A DNA stretch of 64,000 nucleotides from Blautia glucerasea (GTDB taxonomy: Bacteria > Bacillota > Clostridia > Lachnospirales > Lachnospiraceae). The stretch covers positions 124,001 to 188,000 of the forward strand of contig NZ_JAAITU010000001.1 of the NCBI RefSeq assembly GCF_013304385.1, given 5' to 3'. Shown here piece after piece: positions 1-8,100 of the stretch (position 1 is the stretch's first letter; every line of letters begins with the position of its first letter). Under the pieces are notes generated by a model. That model searched no databases and was not told the origin of the DNA. It worked only from the letters and a program-made list of their open reading frames with translations. Made by a program: the position numbers and the translations under genes.

Positions 1-2
1 AG

Positions 3-671
3 GAGCGATACAGACAGAAAAGAGAGCTCGTCGACGAGGGTGTTGATGTAAAAGATCTCGAAGGGTTTAAATTAAAACCGGTTGATACTGTTAAGGTGGC
101 ATGGAAATGTTATATTCCAGCCGTAGTTTCTGGTTTCGCATCCACAGCTTGTCTGATAGGAGCAAATTCAGTACATACGAGACGGAATACAGCGTTGCTC
201 ACCGCTTATAATTTGGTTCAAACCACTTTCTCCGAATACAAAGATAAGGTAGTTGAAGAGATTGGCGAGAAAAAAGAGAAGACTGTCCGGAATAAAATCA
301 ATCAGGAACGAATCAAAAATGATCCACCGGTATCAAAGACTGTGATTGTATCCGGTAAAGGAGAACAGTTATGTAGGGATGGAGTGTCTGGAAGATACTT
401 CTATTCCGACATTGATACAATCAAACGAGCGATAAATGCTATCAATCGTGAGATGACTTACGAAATGTATGTGTCATTGAGTGATTTTTATGACCAGATT
501 AATCTACCGCATACGGACGTGAGTGATTATCTTGGATGGAATCTCGACGATGGTTTGGTGGATATTGATTTTGGGACATGCTTAGCTGATGATGAAGAGC
601 ATACAGGAGTACCATGCATCACTTTGGATTATTTAGTTGCGCCAAGGTACGATTATTCAAAGTTGATGTAA
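3..671 (+). CDS. Membrane-associated phage protein, 5' end outside window
   Basis: The reading frame is open from base 3, so the gene starts before the window; the first internal start-like codon (GTG at 96) is not the true start. A hydrophobic stretch (YIPAVVSGFASTACLIGANS) is followed by a charged region. It resembles the central part of the protein at 2215-3153: both have a YxPxV hydrophobic segment, then an RRN/RKRN-ALxxAY motif and an EYxxxVVExxG motif. The two are therefore diverged paralogs. That family is, as I recall, the DUF6353-type phage protein of unknown function. The C-terminal part ends with a DYLGWNLDDG...DIDFG segment that parallels IVGWIYDEKN...YIDFG in the paralog. Function unknown; probably membrane-anchored. 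Confidence 0.75.
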   Translation, partial: ERYRQKRELVDEGVDVKDLEGFKLKPVDTVKVAWKCYIPAVVSGFASTACLIGANSVHTRRNTALLTAYNLVQTTFSEYKDKVVEEIGEKKEKTVRNKINQERIKNDPPVSKTVIVSGKGEQLCRDGVSGRYFYSDIDTIKRAINAINREMTYEMYVSLSDFYDQINLPHTDVSDYLGWNLDDGLVDIDFGTCLADDEEHTGVPCITLDYLVAPRYDYSKLM

Positions 672-672
672 T

Positions 673-698
673 TCGCAAAAATTACATGGTGTTTAATG
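673..698 (+). promoter_or_regulatory. Phage promoter-like motif, copy 1
   Basis: TCGCAAAAATTACA followed by a TTTAATG box; the TCGC starts exactly 19 nt before the -10-like hexamer, as in the other copies. It lies between the stop of the first gene and the gene at 734. No ordinary -35 hexamer is seen at the usual distance. Promoter function is inferred. Confidence 0.6.
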
Positions 699-733
699 GG
701 AAATACTAAAACATTCCAAAGGAGGATGAAAAA

Positions 734-970
734 ATGGAAAACGAAAAGATTATTGACATGGTAGAAGATGGAGAAATCGTGGAAACAAAATTCTCAAAGG
801 TAAAGAGTTACATCAAAGGCAATTGGAAGAAGATCGCGGTAGCGGTCGGGGCAGTTGCAGTAGGTGCAATTGGATACACGTTTGGCAAGAATTCTGAAAC
901 GATTGTTTACGATCTTCCGCCAGTCGACGAATCCGATGACGTTGAAAATGCATCAACGCCTGAAGAATGA
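734..970 (+). CDS. Small single-pass membrane protein
   Basis: 78 aa. A charged N-terminus with lysines (about residues 20-33) is followed by a glycine/valine-rich membrane segment (IAVAVGAVAVGAIGYTFGKN, about 35-54) and an acidic tail (DESDDVENASTPEE). A strong ribosome site (AAAGGAGG) lies 8 nt before the ATG. It has its own promoter-like motif upstream and a terminator directly after it, so it may be a one-gene unit. No family recognised. It belongs to the group of membrane-anchored proteins that fill the left end of the window. Confidence 0.75.
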   Translation: MENEKIIDMVEDGEIVETKFSKVKSYIKGNWKKIAVAVGAVAVGAIGYTFGKNSETIVYDLPPVDESDDVENASTPEE

Positions 971-982
971 GATTATTTCTAA

Positions 983-1020
983 GAGAGGGATGCCTTTAAC
1001 AAGGTGTCTCTCTTTTTTCT
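983..1020 (+). terminator. Rho-independent terminator
   Basis: GAGAG...CCTT-TAAC-AAGG...TCTCTC hairpin followed by a run of six T. It follows the gene ending at 970. Confidence 0.8.
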
Positions 1021-1038
1021 TTTCTAAGGGGTGATTGG

Positions 1039-1230
1039 ATGACTAGATATGTATATGACGGACCGGTTATGGAGTTTGATACTTTACTTACCGACCGTTG
1101 GCATGGAGAGACAGTCGCAAAAACGAAAACCAAGGCAATGAGTAATTTAGCTTATCAGTTCAAGAAAAATCACGGTCGTCTTGCGACTGCAAAAATTACT
1201 TTGCCGGGGCAGATTAAAGAAGCATGTTAG
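1039..1230 (+). CDS. Hypothetical phage protein, 63 aa
   Basis: Basic 63-residue protein starting at an ATG preceded by AAGGGGTGATTGG. It contains a Trp-His pair (DRWHGET) and a lysine-rich middle (KTKTKAMSNLAYQFKKN). I recognise it as a type of small protein seen in Clostridia phages but know of no function. It leads a run of tightly packed genes: the next start lies 10 nt after its stop. Confidence 0.7.
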   Translation: MTRYVYDGPVMEFDTLLTDRWHGETVAKTKTKAMSNLAYQFKKNHGRLATAKITLPGQIKEAC

Positions 1231-1240
1231 GAGGAAGCTA

Positions 1241-1852
1241 ATGGACGATTATACGCCAAATTCAAATCGCTTTAAAGAGCAGCAGAAAGAAAACGCTACA
1301 CTTCCGGAGAAAAAAATCCAGCAGATCACTACTGGGAAAGTGCGAGTGAAAAAGAAATCAGAGATGAGTAAGTTTAAGGACGTTTTTATCTCTGAGGATG
1401 TATCTAACGTGAAGAGTTATATTTTCATGGATGTACTCGTACCAGCAGTGAAGAAAGCTATATCAGATATCGTGAGAGATGGTATCGATATGATTTTGTA
1501 CGGAGATACCAAACGAGGCAATCGTAGCTCAAACGCATCTTATGTATCATATCGTGATTACTCTCGTGATCGCAGAGATGATTGCCGTAGTGGCAGTCGG
1601 AATAGATCCGGATATAGTTACGACGATATTATTCTCGAGACTCGTGGAGAAGCCGAGGATGTACTCACTCGTATGGACGAACTGATTGAGACTTACGGTG
1701 TTGTCAGTGTGGCTGACATGTACGATCTGGTAGGCAAGACCTGTAATTATACGGACAATAAATACGGATGGAAGAATATTCGCACAGCAGAACCGATCAG
1801 AGTTCGTGACGGATATATGCTTAAACTTCCAAAAGCCGGGCCAATTGATTAA
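1241..1852 (+). CDS. Hypothetical phage protein, 203 aa
   Basis: The start is the ATG at 1241, which follows TAGGAGGAAGCTA; an in-frame ATG at 1181 has no ribosome site and would overlap the previous gene. The protein has a lysine-rich N-terminus, a hydrophobic helix near SYIFMDVLVPAVKKAISDIV (about residues 60-79), an Arg/Ser/Tyr-rich low-complexity stretch (about 95-125) and an ordered acidic C-terminus (EDVLTRMDELIETYGVVSVADMYDLVG). The last part, with GWKNI, is typical of small phage proteins of unknown function. The Arg/Ser-rich stretch suggests nucleic acid or membrane-surface contact; this is a guess. Confidence 0.7.
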   Translation: MDDYTPNSNRFKEQQKENATLPEKKIQQITTGKVRVKKKSEMSKFKDVFISEDVSNVKSYIFMDVLVPAVKKAISDIVRDGIDMILYGDTKRGNRSSNASYVSYRDYSRDRRDDCRSGSRNRSGYSYDDIILETRGEAEDVLTRMDELIETYGVVSVADMYDLVGKTCNYTDNKYGWKNIRTAEPIRVRDGYMLKLPKAGPID

Positions 1853-1861
1853 GGAGGCAAT

Positions 1862-2212
1862 ATGGAATCTGTAGATTCTTATGTAAGTAATATTTTAAAA
1901 ACTGAATATAGTGAAAAATTTGATGACATTAGGAGAAAGCTTGTCCTGCAGAGTTTCTTCAAGTATGGGAAAGCTTCTCAGAATTTTAAGGGCGGATACG
2001 TCGATGCAATCGGATCCTTAAAAAAATGTATCGCAAAATTTGAGGAAACTGGAAATCTCGAATATCTTGCCGATGCAGCAAATTACTGCATGTTTAGATA
2101 TATGTTTCCGCAGGGAACTGAATATTTCAAGCACACTGATTCCGACGGCTCAGCTGGGATCGTTGGAATGTCCGTAAAAGAAATCGAAGAATTTAAAAAG
2201 GAGAACAAATAA
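1862..2212 (+). CDS. Hypothetical phage protein, 116 aa
   Basis: Mostly helical, mildly acidic 116-residue protein. The segment GNLEYLADAANYCMFRYMFP is a motif I recognise from uncharacterised phage proteins. The ATG follows AAGGAGGCAAT and lies 9 nt after the previous stop. The next gene begins 2 nt after its stop, so it is probably translated together with the membrane protein at 2215. No function can be assigned. Confidence 0.7.
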   Translation: MESVDSYVSNILKTEYSEKFDDIRRKLVLQSFFKYGKASQNFKGGYVDAIGSLKKCIAKFEETGNLEYLADAANYCMFRYMFPQGTEYFKHTDSDGSAGIVGMSVKEIEEFKKENK

Positions 2213-2214
2213 TA

Positions 2215-3153
2215 ATGAAAAAATTTGATATTTTGACAAAGGCAAGCAGAAAACTTAACAAAACAACTTTCAGACTTCAGAAGCATAGCCCAGAGATCCT
2301 GGCTGTTGTTGGCGTAGTTGGAACAGTTGCAAGTATGATTATGGCTTGTAAGGCTACTACGAAGCTTAGCGAAATTCTCGATGAATCAAAAGATGCGGTC
2401 GATGCAATTCATAATGTTATCGAGCATCCGGATATTGTAAGCGATGAATATACCGAGGCTGACAGTAAAAATGATCTGGTTATTGTATACGCACAGACGG
2501 CAGTTAAGCTTGTTAAGCTGTATGCTCCATCTGTGATTCTTGGTGGCCTGAGTATTACTGCCATGCTCACATCTAATAATATTCTTAGAAAACGCAACAT
2601 TGCTCTGGCTGCAGCATATACGGCGGTTGACAAAAGCTTTAAAGAATATCGTGGACGAGTAGTAGAGCGATTCGGGAAAGATTTAGATCACGAACTTAGA
2701 TATAACGTAAAGGCGAAAGAAATCGAGGAGAAGATTACTGACGAAAAAGGCAAAGAAAAGACTGTGAAAAATACGGTTGATGTCATCGACGACGCTGGAT
2801 TATTGGGAAGCCCTTATGCGAAGTTTTATGATGATGGATGCCTTGGTTGGACAAAGGATCCAGAATTAAATTTGATGTTTCTTCGTCGTCAGCAGGATGC
2901 AGCAAACGAAATCCTTAAAGATAAGGGACATATGTTTCTAAATGAGGTTTATGACATGCTTGGAATCCATAGAACATCAGCAGGTCAAATTGTCGGTTGG
3001 ATCTACGATGAGAAAAATCCGATTGGTGATAACTATATTGACTTCGGTATTTATGATGTTAATAAGCCAAAGAATCGTGACTTTGTAAATGGAATTGAGA
3101 GGTCTATTCTTCTCGACTTCAATGTTGACGGAGTTATTTATAACTTGATATGA
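2215..3153 (+). CDS. DUF6353-type membrane protein
   Basis: 312 aa. Two hydrophobic segments are visible: PEILAVVGVVGTVASMIMAC (about residues 24-43) and a second near YAPSVILGGLSITAMLTSNN (about 105-124). They are followed by a long soluble C-terminal domain with FMFLRRQQDA-like and GQIVGWIYDEKNPIGDN motifs. This matches my memory of the DUF6353 phage family, function unknown. It is paralogous to the truncated gene at the left edge of the window. Topology suggests a hairpin in the membrane with the C-terminal domain in the cytoplasm. The ATG is preceded by AAAAAGGAGAAC. Confidence 0.75.
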   Translation: MKKFDILTKASRKLNKTTFRLQKHSPEILAVVGVVGTVASMIMACKATTKLSEILDESKDAVDAIHNVIEHPDIVSDEYTEADSKNDLVIVYAQTAVKLVKLYAPSVILGGLSITAMLTSNNILRKRNIALAAAYTAVDKSFKEYRGRVVERFGKDLDHELRYNVKAKEIEEKITDEKGKEKTVKNTVDVIDDAGLLGSPYAKFYDDGCLGWTKDPELNLMFLRRQQDAANEILKDKGHMFLNEVYDMLGIHRTSAGQIVGWIYDEKNPIGDNYIDFGIYDVNKPKNRDFVNGIERSILLDFNVDGVIYNLI

Positions 3154-3245
3154 GGAATGGACGGAATTGGTACAGGTAATCTGTATAGAGATATATATGA
3201 TTACCCTGAACTTTATTCATTATTAGAATTAGGAGGATATTTAGG

Positions 3246-3788
3246 ATGTCAAATGATTTGGTAGGAACAATCATCGGAATTATCGGAGCTGCAGTCGGCC
3301 TTATTGGAATCGGGTATGGAATGTCCAAACGTGATAAAATGAATGACATTGCGAAGAAAATCGATAAATCTATCGATGATATTTCCGATGACCTTGACGT
3401 TTCTATTCCGGACGCCATTATCAACAAAGCTGTTGAAAAAGCAGCCGATAGAGAAGTTGAACGGAGAGTTAAAATCGCTGTGGCTTCCATCGAAAAAGAC
3501 ATGGAAAACAAAGTGACAAATGCAGTTAAGTCTCAGTTCAATGACATTAACCATAAAGTTAGCAAGAAGATTGCCATTCAGGTATCTAATCTTGATATGG
3601 GTGATCTCGAAAGACAGATTAGAAAAGATGCCAAAAAGAAAATTGCTGAGAAGTTTGACGACAAACTTGATGATATTTTAGAGGAATTCAACGATAACTT
3701 AGAAAATATTTCTAAAATATATTCAAGCATTGGCAATCGGGTGACGTCGTCAAATAATGATCGAGATATTAAAATCCGATTAGTTTAA
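3246..3788 (+). CDS. Membrane-anchored coiled-coil protein
   Basis: 180 aa. A glycine-rich N-terminal membrane helix (VGTIIGIIGAAVGLIGIGYG) is followed by a long, highly charged helical region. That region carries heptad-like spacing of Ile/Val/Leu from about residue 30 to 170, so a coiled coil is likely. The ATG follows TTAGGAGGATATTTAGG. It lies between two other membrane proteins and may be part of a membrane-attached assembly. No homologous family recognised. Confidence 0.7.
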   Translation: MSNDLVGTIIGIIGAAVGLIGIGYGMSKRDKMNDIAKKIDKSIDDISDDLDVSIPDAIINKAVEKAADREVERRVKIAVASIEKDMENKVTNAVKSQFNDINHKVSKKIAIQVSNLDMGDLERQIRKDAKKKIAEKFDDKLDDILEEFNDNLENISKIYSSIGNRVTSSNNDRDIKIRLV

Positions 3789-3798
3789 GGAGGGTGCT

Positions 3799-4032
3799 AT
3801 GACTGGGCGAGAGTTAATTATATTTATTATGGAGAATCATCTGGAAGACACGATTATATTTGACAGTGACGTTCTCCCTTGTCTCATGACGATCGATGAA
3901 GCAGCCATTGCATTAAACACGGGACGAAACACAGTCAAAGCCTTGTATGAAATTGGTCGTCTTCCGGGAGTTAAGATCGGAGACGAAACGTATATCGTCA
4001 AGTGTGATAATAAAAAGGAGAAAACATGCTGA
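3799..4032 (+). CDS. Small helix-turn-helix (excisionase-type) protein
   Basis: 77 aa. Residues about 29-66 (LMTIDEAAIALNTGRNTVKA...GRLPGVKIGDETYI) have the layout of MerR/excisionase-type winged helix-turn-helix domains: a helix, a recognition helix containing NTVKAL, then a short basic wing. It may bind DNA as a small regulator or architectural protein. A separate excisionase gene sits next to the integrase, so this one is probably not the excisionase. Its end overlaps the start of the next gene by 7 nt. Confidence 0.65.
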   Translation: MTGRELIIFIMENHLEDTIIFDSDVLPCLMTIDEAAIALNTGRNTVKALYEIGRLPGVKIGDETYIVKCDNKKEKTC

Positions 4033-4559
4033 AAAATTTATTGATATTTGCTGCGGGGGCCGTTATTGGCTCCGTGGCAACATGGAAACTTACGAAGGAT
4101 AAATACAAAGCAATTGCTGATGAAGAAATCGAGTCAGTTAAAGAAACGTTTGCAAAGCGGAAGAAAAAAGAAGATATTGAAACTCCGGAACCAAAGTTTT
4201 CAGACGCAGATCTGAAAAAACTAAAGCAAACGATAACAACGAATGGATATAGAAATTATTCAAATATTGCAAAGGAGGAAGAACCTATTATGGCAAAACC
4301 TTATGTTATTTCACCAGAAGAATTCGGTGAGGCAGATTACCCAACCGAGAGCTTAACTTATTATGCTGATGGCATACTTACAGACGATCGCAACAATATT
4401 ATTGAAGACGTAGAGCGAATGGTTGGTATGGAATCTTTAAATCATTTCGGAGAATATGAGGATGATTCTGTATTTGTAAGAAATGATGAACTTAGAACCG
4501 ATTACGAAATTCTTTTAGATAATCAGCGGTTTTATGATACCGACGGAACGGAGGATTAA
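4026..4559 (+). CDS. N-terminally membrane-anchored phage protein
   Basis: 177 aa. One membrane helix at the very N-terminus (LLIFAAGAVIGSVATWKLTK) is followed by a Lys/Glu-rich linker and an acidic C-terminal domain. The start of the mature-looking part (DKYKAIADEEIESVKE) resembles other phage membrane proteins with a YtxH-like layout. The ribosome site AAAAGGAG lies inside the end of the preceding gene. The C-terminal domain has no family I recognise. It ends in TAATG, which is shared with the next start. Confidence 0.7.
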   Translation: MLKNLLIFAAGAVIGSVATWKLTKDKYKAIADEEIESVKETFAKRKKKEDIETPEPKFSDADLKKLKQTITTNGYRNYSNIAKEEEPIMAKPYVISPEEFGEADYPTESLTYYADGILTDDRNNIIEDVERMVGMESLNHFGEYEDDSVFVRNDELRTDYEILLDNQRFYDTDGTED

Positions 4560-5122
4560 TGAATGATCGTGATTTAATTGAAAATGATTATTTCAATTGG
4601 TTGAAAAACAAAGTGGCAAAAGATAAATTCTCATCCAAGATTTCATTCGACAAATTATTATTTCGCCTGCATTGTGTTCCATTCAAATGGACAATCGAAC
4701 GTGATGAAAATCGAGCTAATGATGGAATTGCTTTACGATGGCGGTATGCGTGCGATGATGAAAATCGAAGTTACAAGGAAAGAATGCGTATAGACGATTT
4801 ACTTTCCAGCAATCCATGTTCAATTCTCGAAATGATGATCGCTTTAGCAATCAGATGCGAAGAGCAAATTATGGACAACCCGAAATATGGAGATAGGACC
4901 GGACAATGGTTTTGGGGAATGATCATAAGTCTCGGACTTGGAAATATGGATAATCGTAACTTCGACATCAAGTATGTGAATGATATTCTGGAGAATTTTA
5001 TTCATCACAGATATGATCCAACAGGTAAGGGCGGTTTATTTACCGTCCGAGACACTCGTTATGATATGCGTAGAATGGAAATTTGGAGGCAGCTTTGTTT
5101 ATATTTGGACAACATAGGCTGA
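4559..5122 (+). CDS. Hypothetical phage protein, 187 aa
   Basis: The start codon overlaps the stop of the previous gene (TAATG) and is preceded by GGAACGGAGG. The protein is rich in Asp, Arg and Trp and has a segment IDDLLSSNPCSILEMMIALAIRCEE followed by a glycine/aspartate region (DRTGQWFWGMI, GLGNMDNRNFD). I recognise the layout from conserved hypothetical proteins next to phage replication genes, but no activity is known. It lies directly before the polymerase gene. Confidence 0.7.
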   Translation: MNDRDLIENDYFNWLKNKVAKDKFSSKISFDKLLFRLHCVPFKWTIERDENRANDGIALRWRYACDDENRSYKERMRIDDLLSSNPCSILEMMIALAIRCEEQIMDNPKYGDRTGQWFWGMIISLGLGNMDNRNFDIKYVNDILENFIHHRYDPTGKGGLFTVRDTRYDMRRMEIWRQLCLYLDNIG

Positions 5123-5124
5123 TG

Positions 5125-5146
5125 AAAGGAGAATCAAAATGTAATG
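5125..5146 (+). promoter_or_regulatory. Start-stop element before the polymerase gene
   Basis: AAAGGAG (5125-5131) is followed 7 nt later by ATG TAA (5139-5144), and the polymerase ATG overlaps the stop (ATGTAATG, start at 5144). The best-placed start for this ribosome site is therefore the one-codon frame; the polymerase start is 12 nt away. This could make translation depend on re-initiation. Confidence 0.5.
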
Positions 5147-8100
5147 ATTGATTTTATGAGGATCTCGACGCGGTCAAAGAAACAGGGCGTTGTCGAAATC
5201 TATCCAAATTTCATAATGACCAGATCATCAGATCTTATGATCAGAGGTGGTGATTTCTATGCGATTTGGATTGAAGAACGTGGGTTATGGTCAACCGACG
5301 AACAAGACGTTATCGACATGATTGACCGCGAGCTTCATGATTTTACAGATAACTATGCGAAAACACACATGGATACGTCATTTCATACTTTATATATGTG
5401 GGATGCCACGTCTGGTATGATTGACGATTGGCACAAATACTGTCAAAAGCAGTTGCGTGACAATTATCATCCACTTGATGAGGAATTGATATTTTCCAAT
5501 GTGGTGACAAAGAAGACAGATTACGCTAGCAAAAAACTGTCATATCCTTTGGAGAAAGGAGACATATCATCATACGATAAGCTTCTTTCAACTTTATATT
5601 CTCCAGAAGAGAGACATAAGATCGAATGGGCTATTGGGGCTGTTGTGACTGGCGATTCAAAAAACATTCAAAAGTTCATGGTCCTTTATGGTGCTGCTGG
5701 AACAGGCAAATCAACGGTCTTAAATATTATACAAGCATTATTTGAGGGTTACTATGCGACTTTCGATGCCAAAGGGCTGGGTCAAAGTAGTAACTCTTTT
5801 GCGTTGGAATCTTTTAAGACTAATCCACTTGTCGCCATTCAGCATGATGGAGATTTATCAAGGATTGATGATAATACAAGATTAAACAGCTTGGTTTCTC
5901 ACGAGCTTATGACAGTAAATGAGAAATTCAAATCGGCATATTCGACCAGATTTAATGCTTTCTTATTTGTCGGAACGAATAAACCAGTGAAGATTACGGA
6001 CGGTAAGTCGGGTCTGATACGAAGGCTTATTGATGTATCTCCATCCGGAAATAAACTCACTCAGCGAGAATACAAAAACGCTATCGAACACATAAAATTT
6101 GAGCTTGGAGCTATTGCGTATCATTGTAGGGAAGTATATTTAGACGATCCTGGTAGGTACGACAATTACGTTCCGGTTATCATGCTTGGAGCATCTAACG
6201 ATTTTTACAATTTTGTGATCGATAGTTTCAGCGTATTCAAGACAAATGATGGTACAAGTCTGAAGGCAGCCTGGGAAATGTACAAAGTTTATTGCGAAGA
6301 AGCCAAAGTCCTTTATCCATTTTCTCAACGCACATTTAAGGAAGAATTAAAAAACTACTTCCGTGAATTCGTTGAGAAGATAGATGGAGATTCGAGGATA
6401 AAGAATGAATACAAAGGTTTTCGCATTGATATTTTTGAAAAAGATATGAAAGGGATGAAAAACGAAAGTGATAAAACCAAGAATCAATGGCTTGTACTTG
6501 GAGAGTATGAATCGATATTCGACAAAGAGTCCGGGGAGTGTCCTGCACAATACGCAAAAGCAGACGAAACTCCGTCCAAACCCTGGGACAAAGTCACAAC
6601 CAAACTCAAAGACATTGATACATCGAAACTTCATTATGTCAAGGTTCCAGAGAATCATATAGTCATTGATTTTGACTTAAAAGATGAATCTGGTAACAAA
6701 TCACTTGAAAGAAATCTTGAGGCGGCGAGTAAATGGCCTCCAACTTATGCCGAGGTGAGCAAAGGTGGAGCCGGAATACATCTTCATTATTTATATTCTG
6801 GAGATTCATCAAAGCTTAGCAGAGTATATGAGGACGGTATTGAGATCAAAGTCTTTTCAGGCAAAAGCTCTCTGAGGAGAAAATTGACTTTGTGCACCGC
6901 CTTAGCAATCGCTACCCTCAGTTCTGGATTACCTTTGAAAGGAGAAAAAATGATAAGTTCGGATATTGTCCAAACCGAGAAGGGTATAAGGACAACGATC
7001 AAGAAATGTATCAGTAAGGATGTGCATCCTGGAACAAAACCCAACGTGGATTTCATATACAAGATATTGAATGATGCGTATGAATCCGGGATACACTATG
7101 ATGTTTCGGACATGAAGAATGCAATATACGCATTTGCGGCAAGCAGCACCAACCAGGCTGATTATTGTATCAAATTGGTTGGAAAAATGAAATTCAAATC
7201 AGAAGAGAATATATCATCAATAGAAAGTTCGGAGAGTCCTTTAGTCTTCTTTGACTGTGAGGTTTTTCCGAACTTATTTCTTGTAAACTGGAAAGTTCAA
7301 GGTGAAGGAAATCCTATTGTCAGGATGATTAATCCAAGACCACAGGACATTGAAGAGCTTATTCGCTTCCGATTAGTCGGATTCAACTGTAGACGATATG
7401 ATAACCATATGCTTTACGCATGTCTTATGGGATATAACAACGAACAGTTGTACAACCTATCTCAGAAGATTGTAAACACTAAAAAAGGAGACAGTCTCAA
7501 AGTTTTATTTGGAGAGGCTTACAATCTTTCTTATACGGATGTTTACGATTTTGCGTCTGCTGGAAACAAAAAGAGTTTGAAAAAACTTGAGATTGAAATG
7601 TCGTCAAAAGCGAATGATCCTACATCCAAGATGGATGACAGTCTCAGGAGAATGCTGAAATCCATAAAACACCATGAGCTTGGTCTGCCGTGGGATCAAC
7701 CAGTTCCAAAAGAATTGTGGCAGAAAGTAGCTGAGTATTGTGACGATGACGTTATCGCAACTGAGGCGGCGTTCAATTACCTTGAATCCGATTGGATAGC
7801 CAGACAGATTCTTGCCGACCTTGCGGGTTTAACAGTCAACGACACCACTAACACACTTACTACCAAATTTATATTTGGTAACAACAAAAAGCCACAAGAT
7901 CAGTTTCATTATCGGAATCTGGCTGCACCTGTCACTGAGATGGACGAGGATACGTACCAATTCTTATCTGAGGCATGTCCAGTAATGATGAGTCAGACCC
8001 ATGGTGATGCTGGTTCATATCTTCCATATTTTCCAGGATACAAATATGAAAATGGCATATCTATCTATCGAGGCGAAGAAGTTGGAGAGGGTGGTTATGT

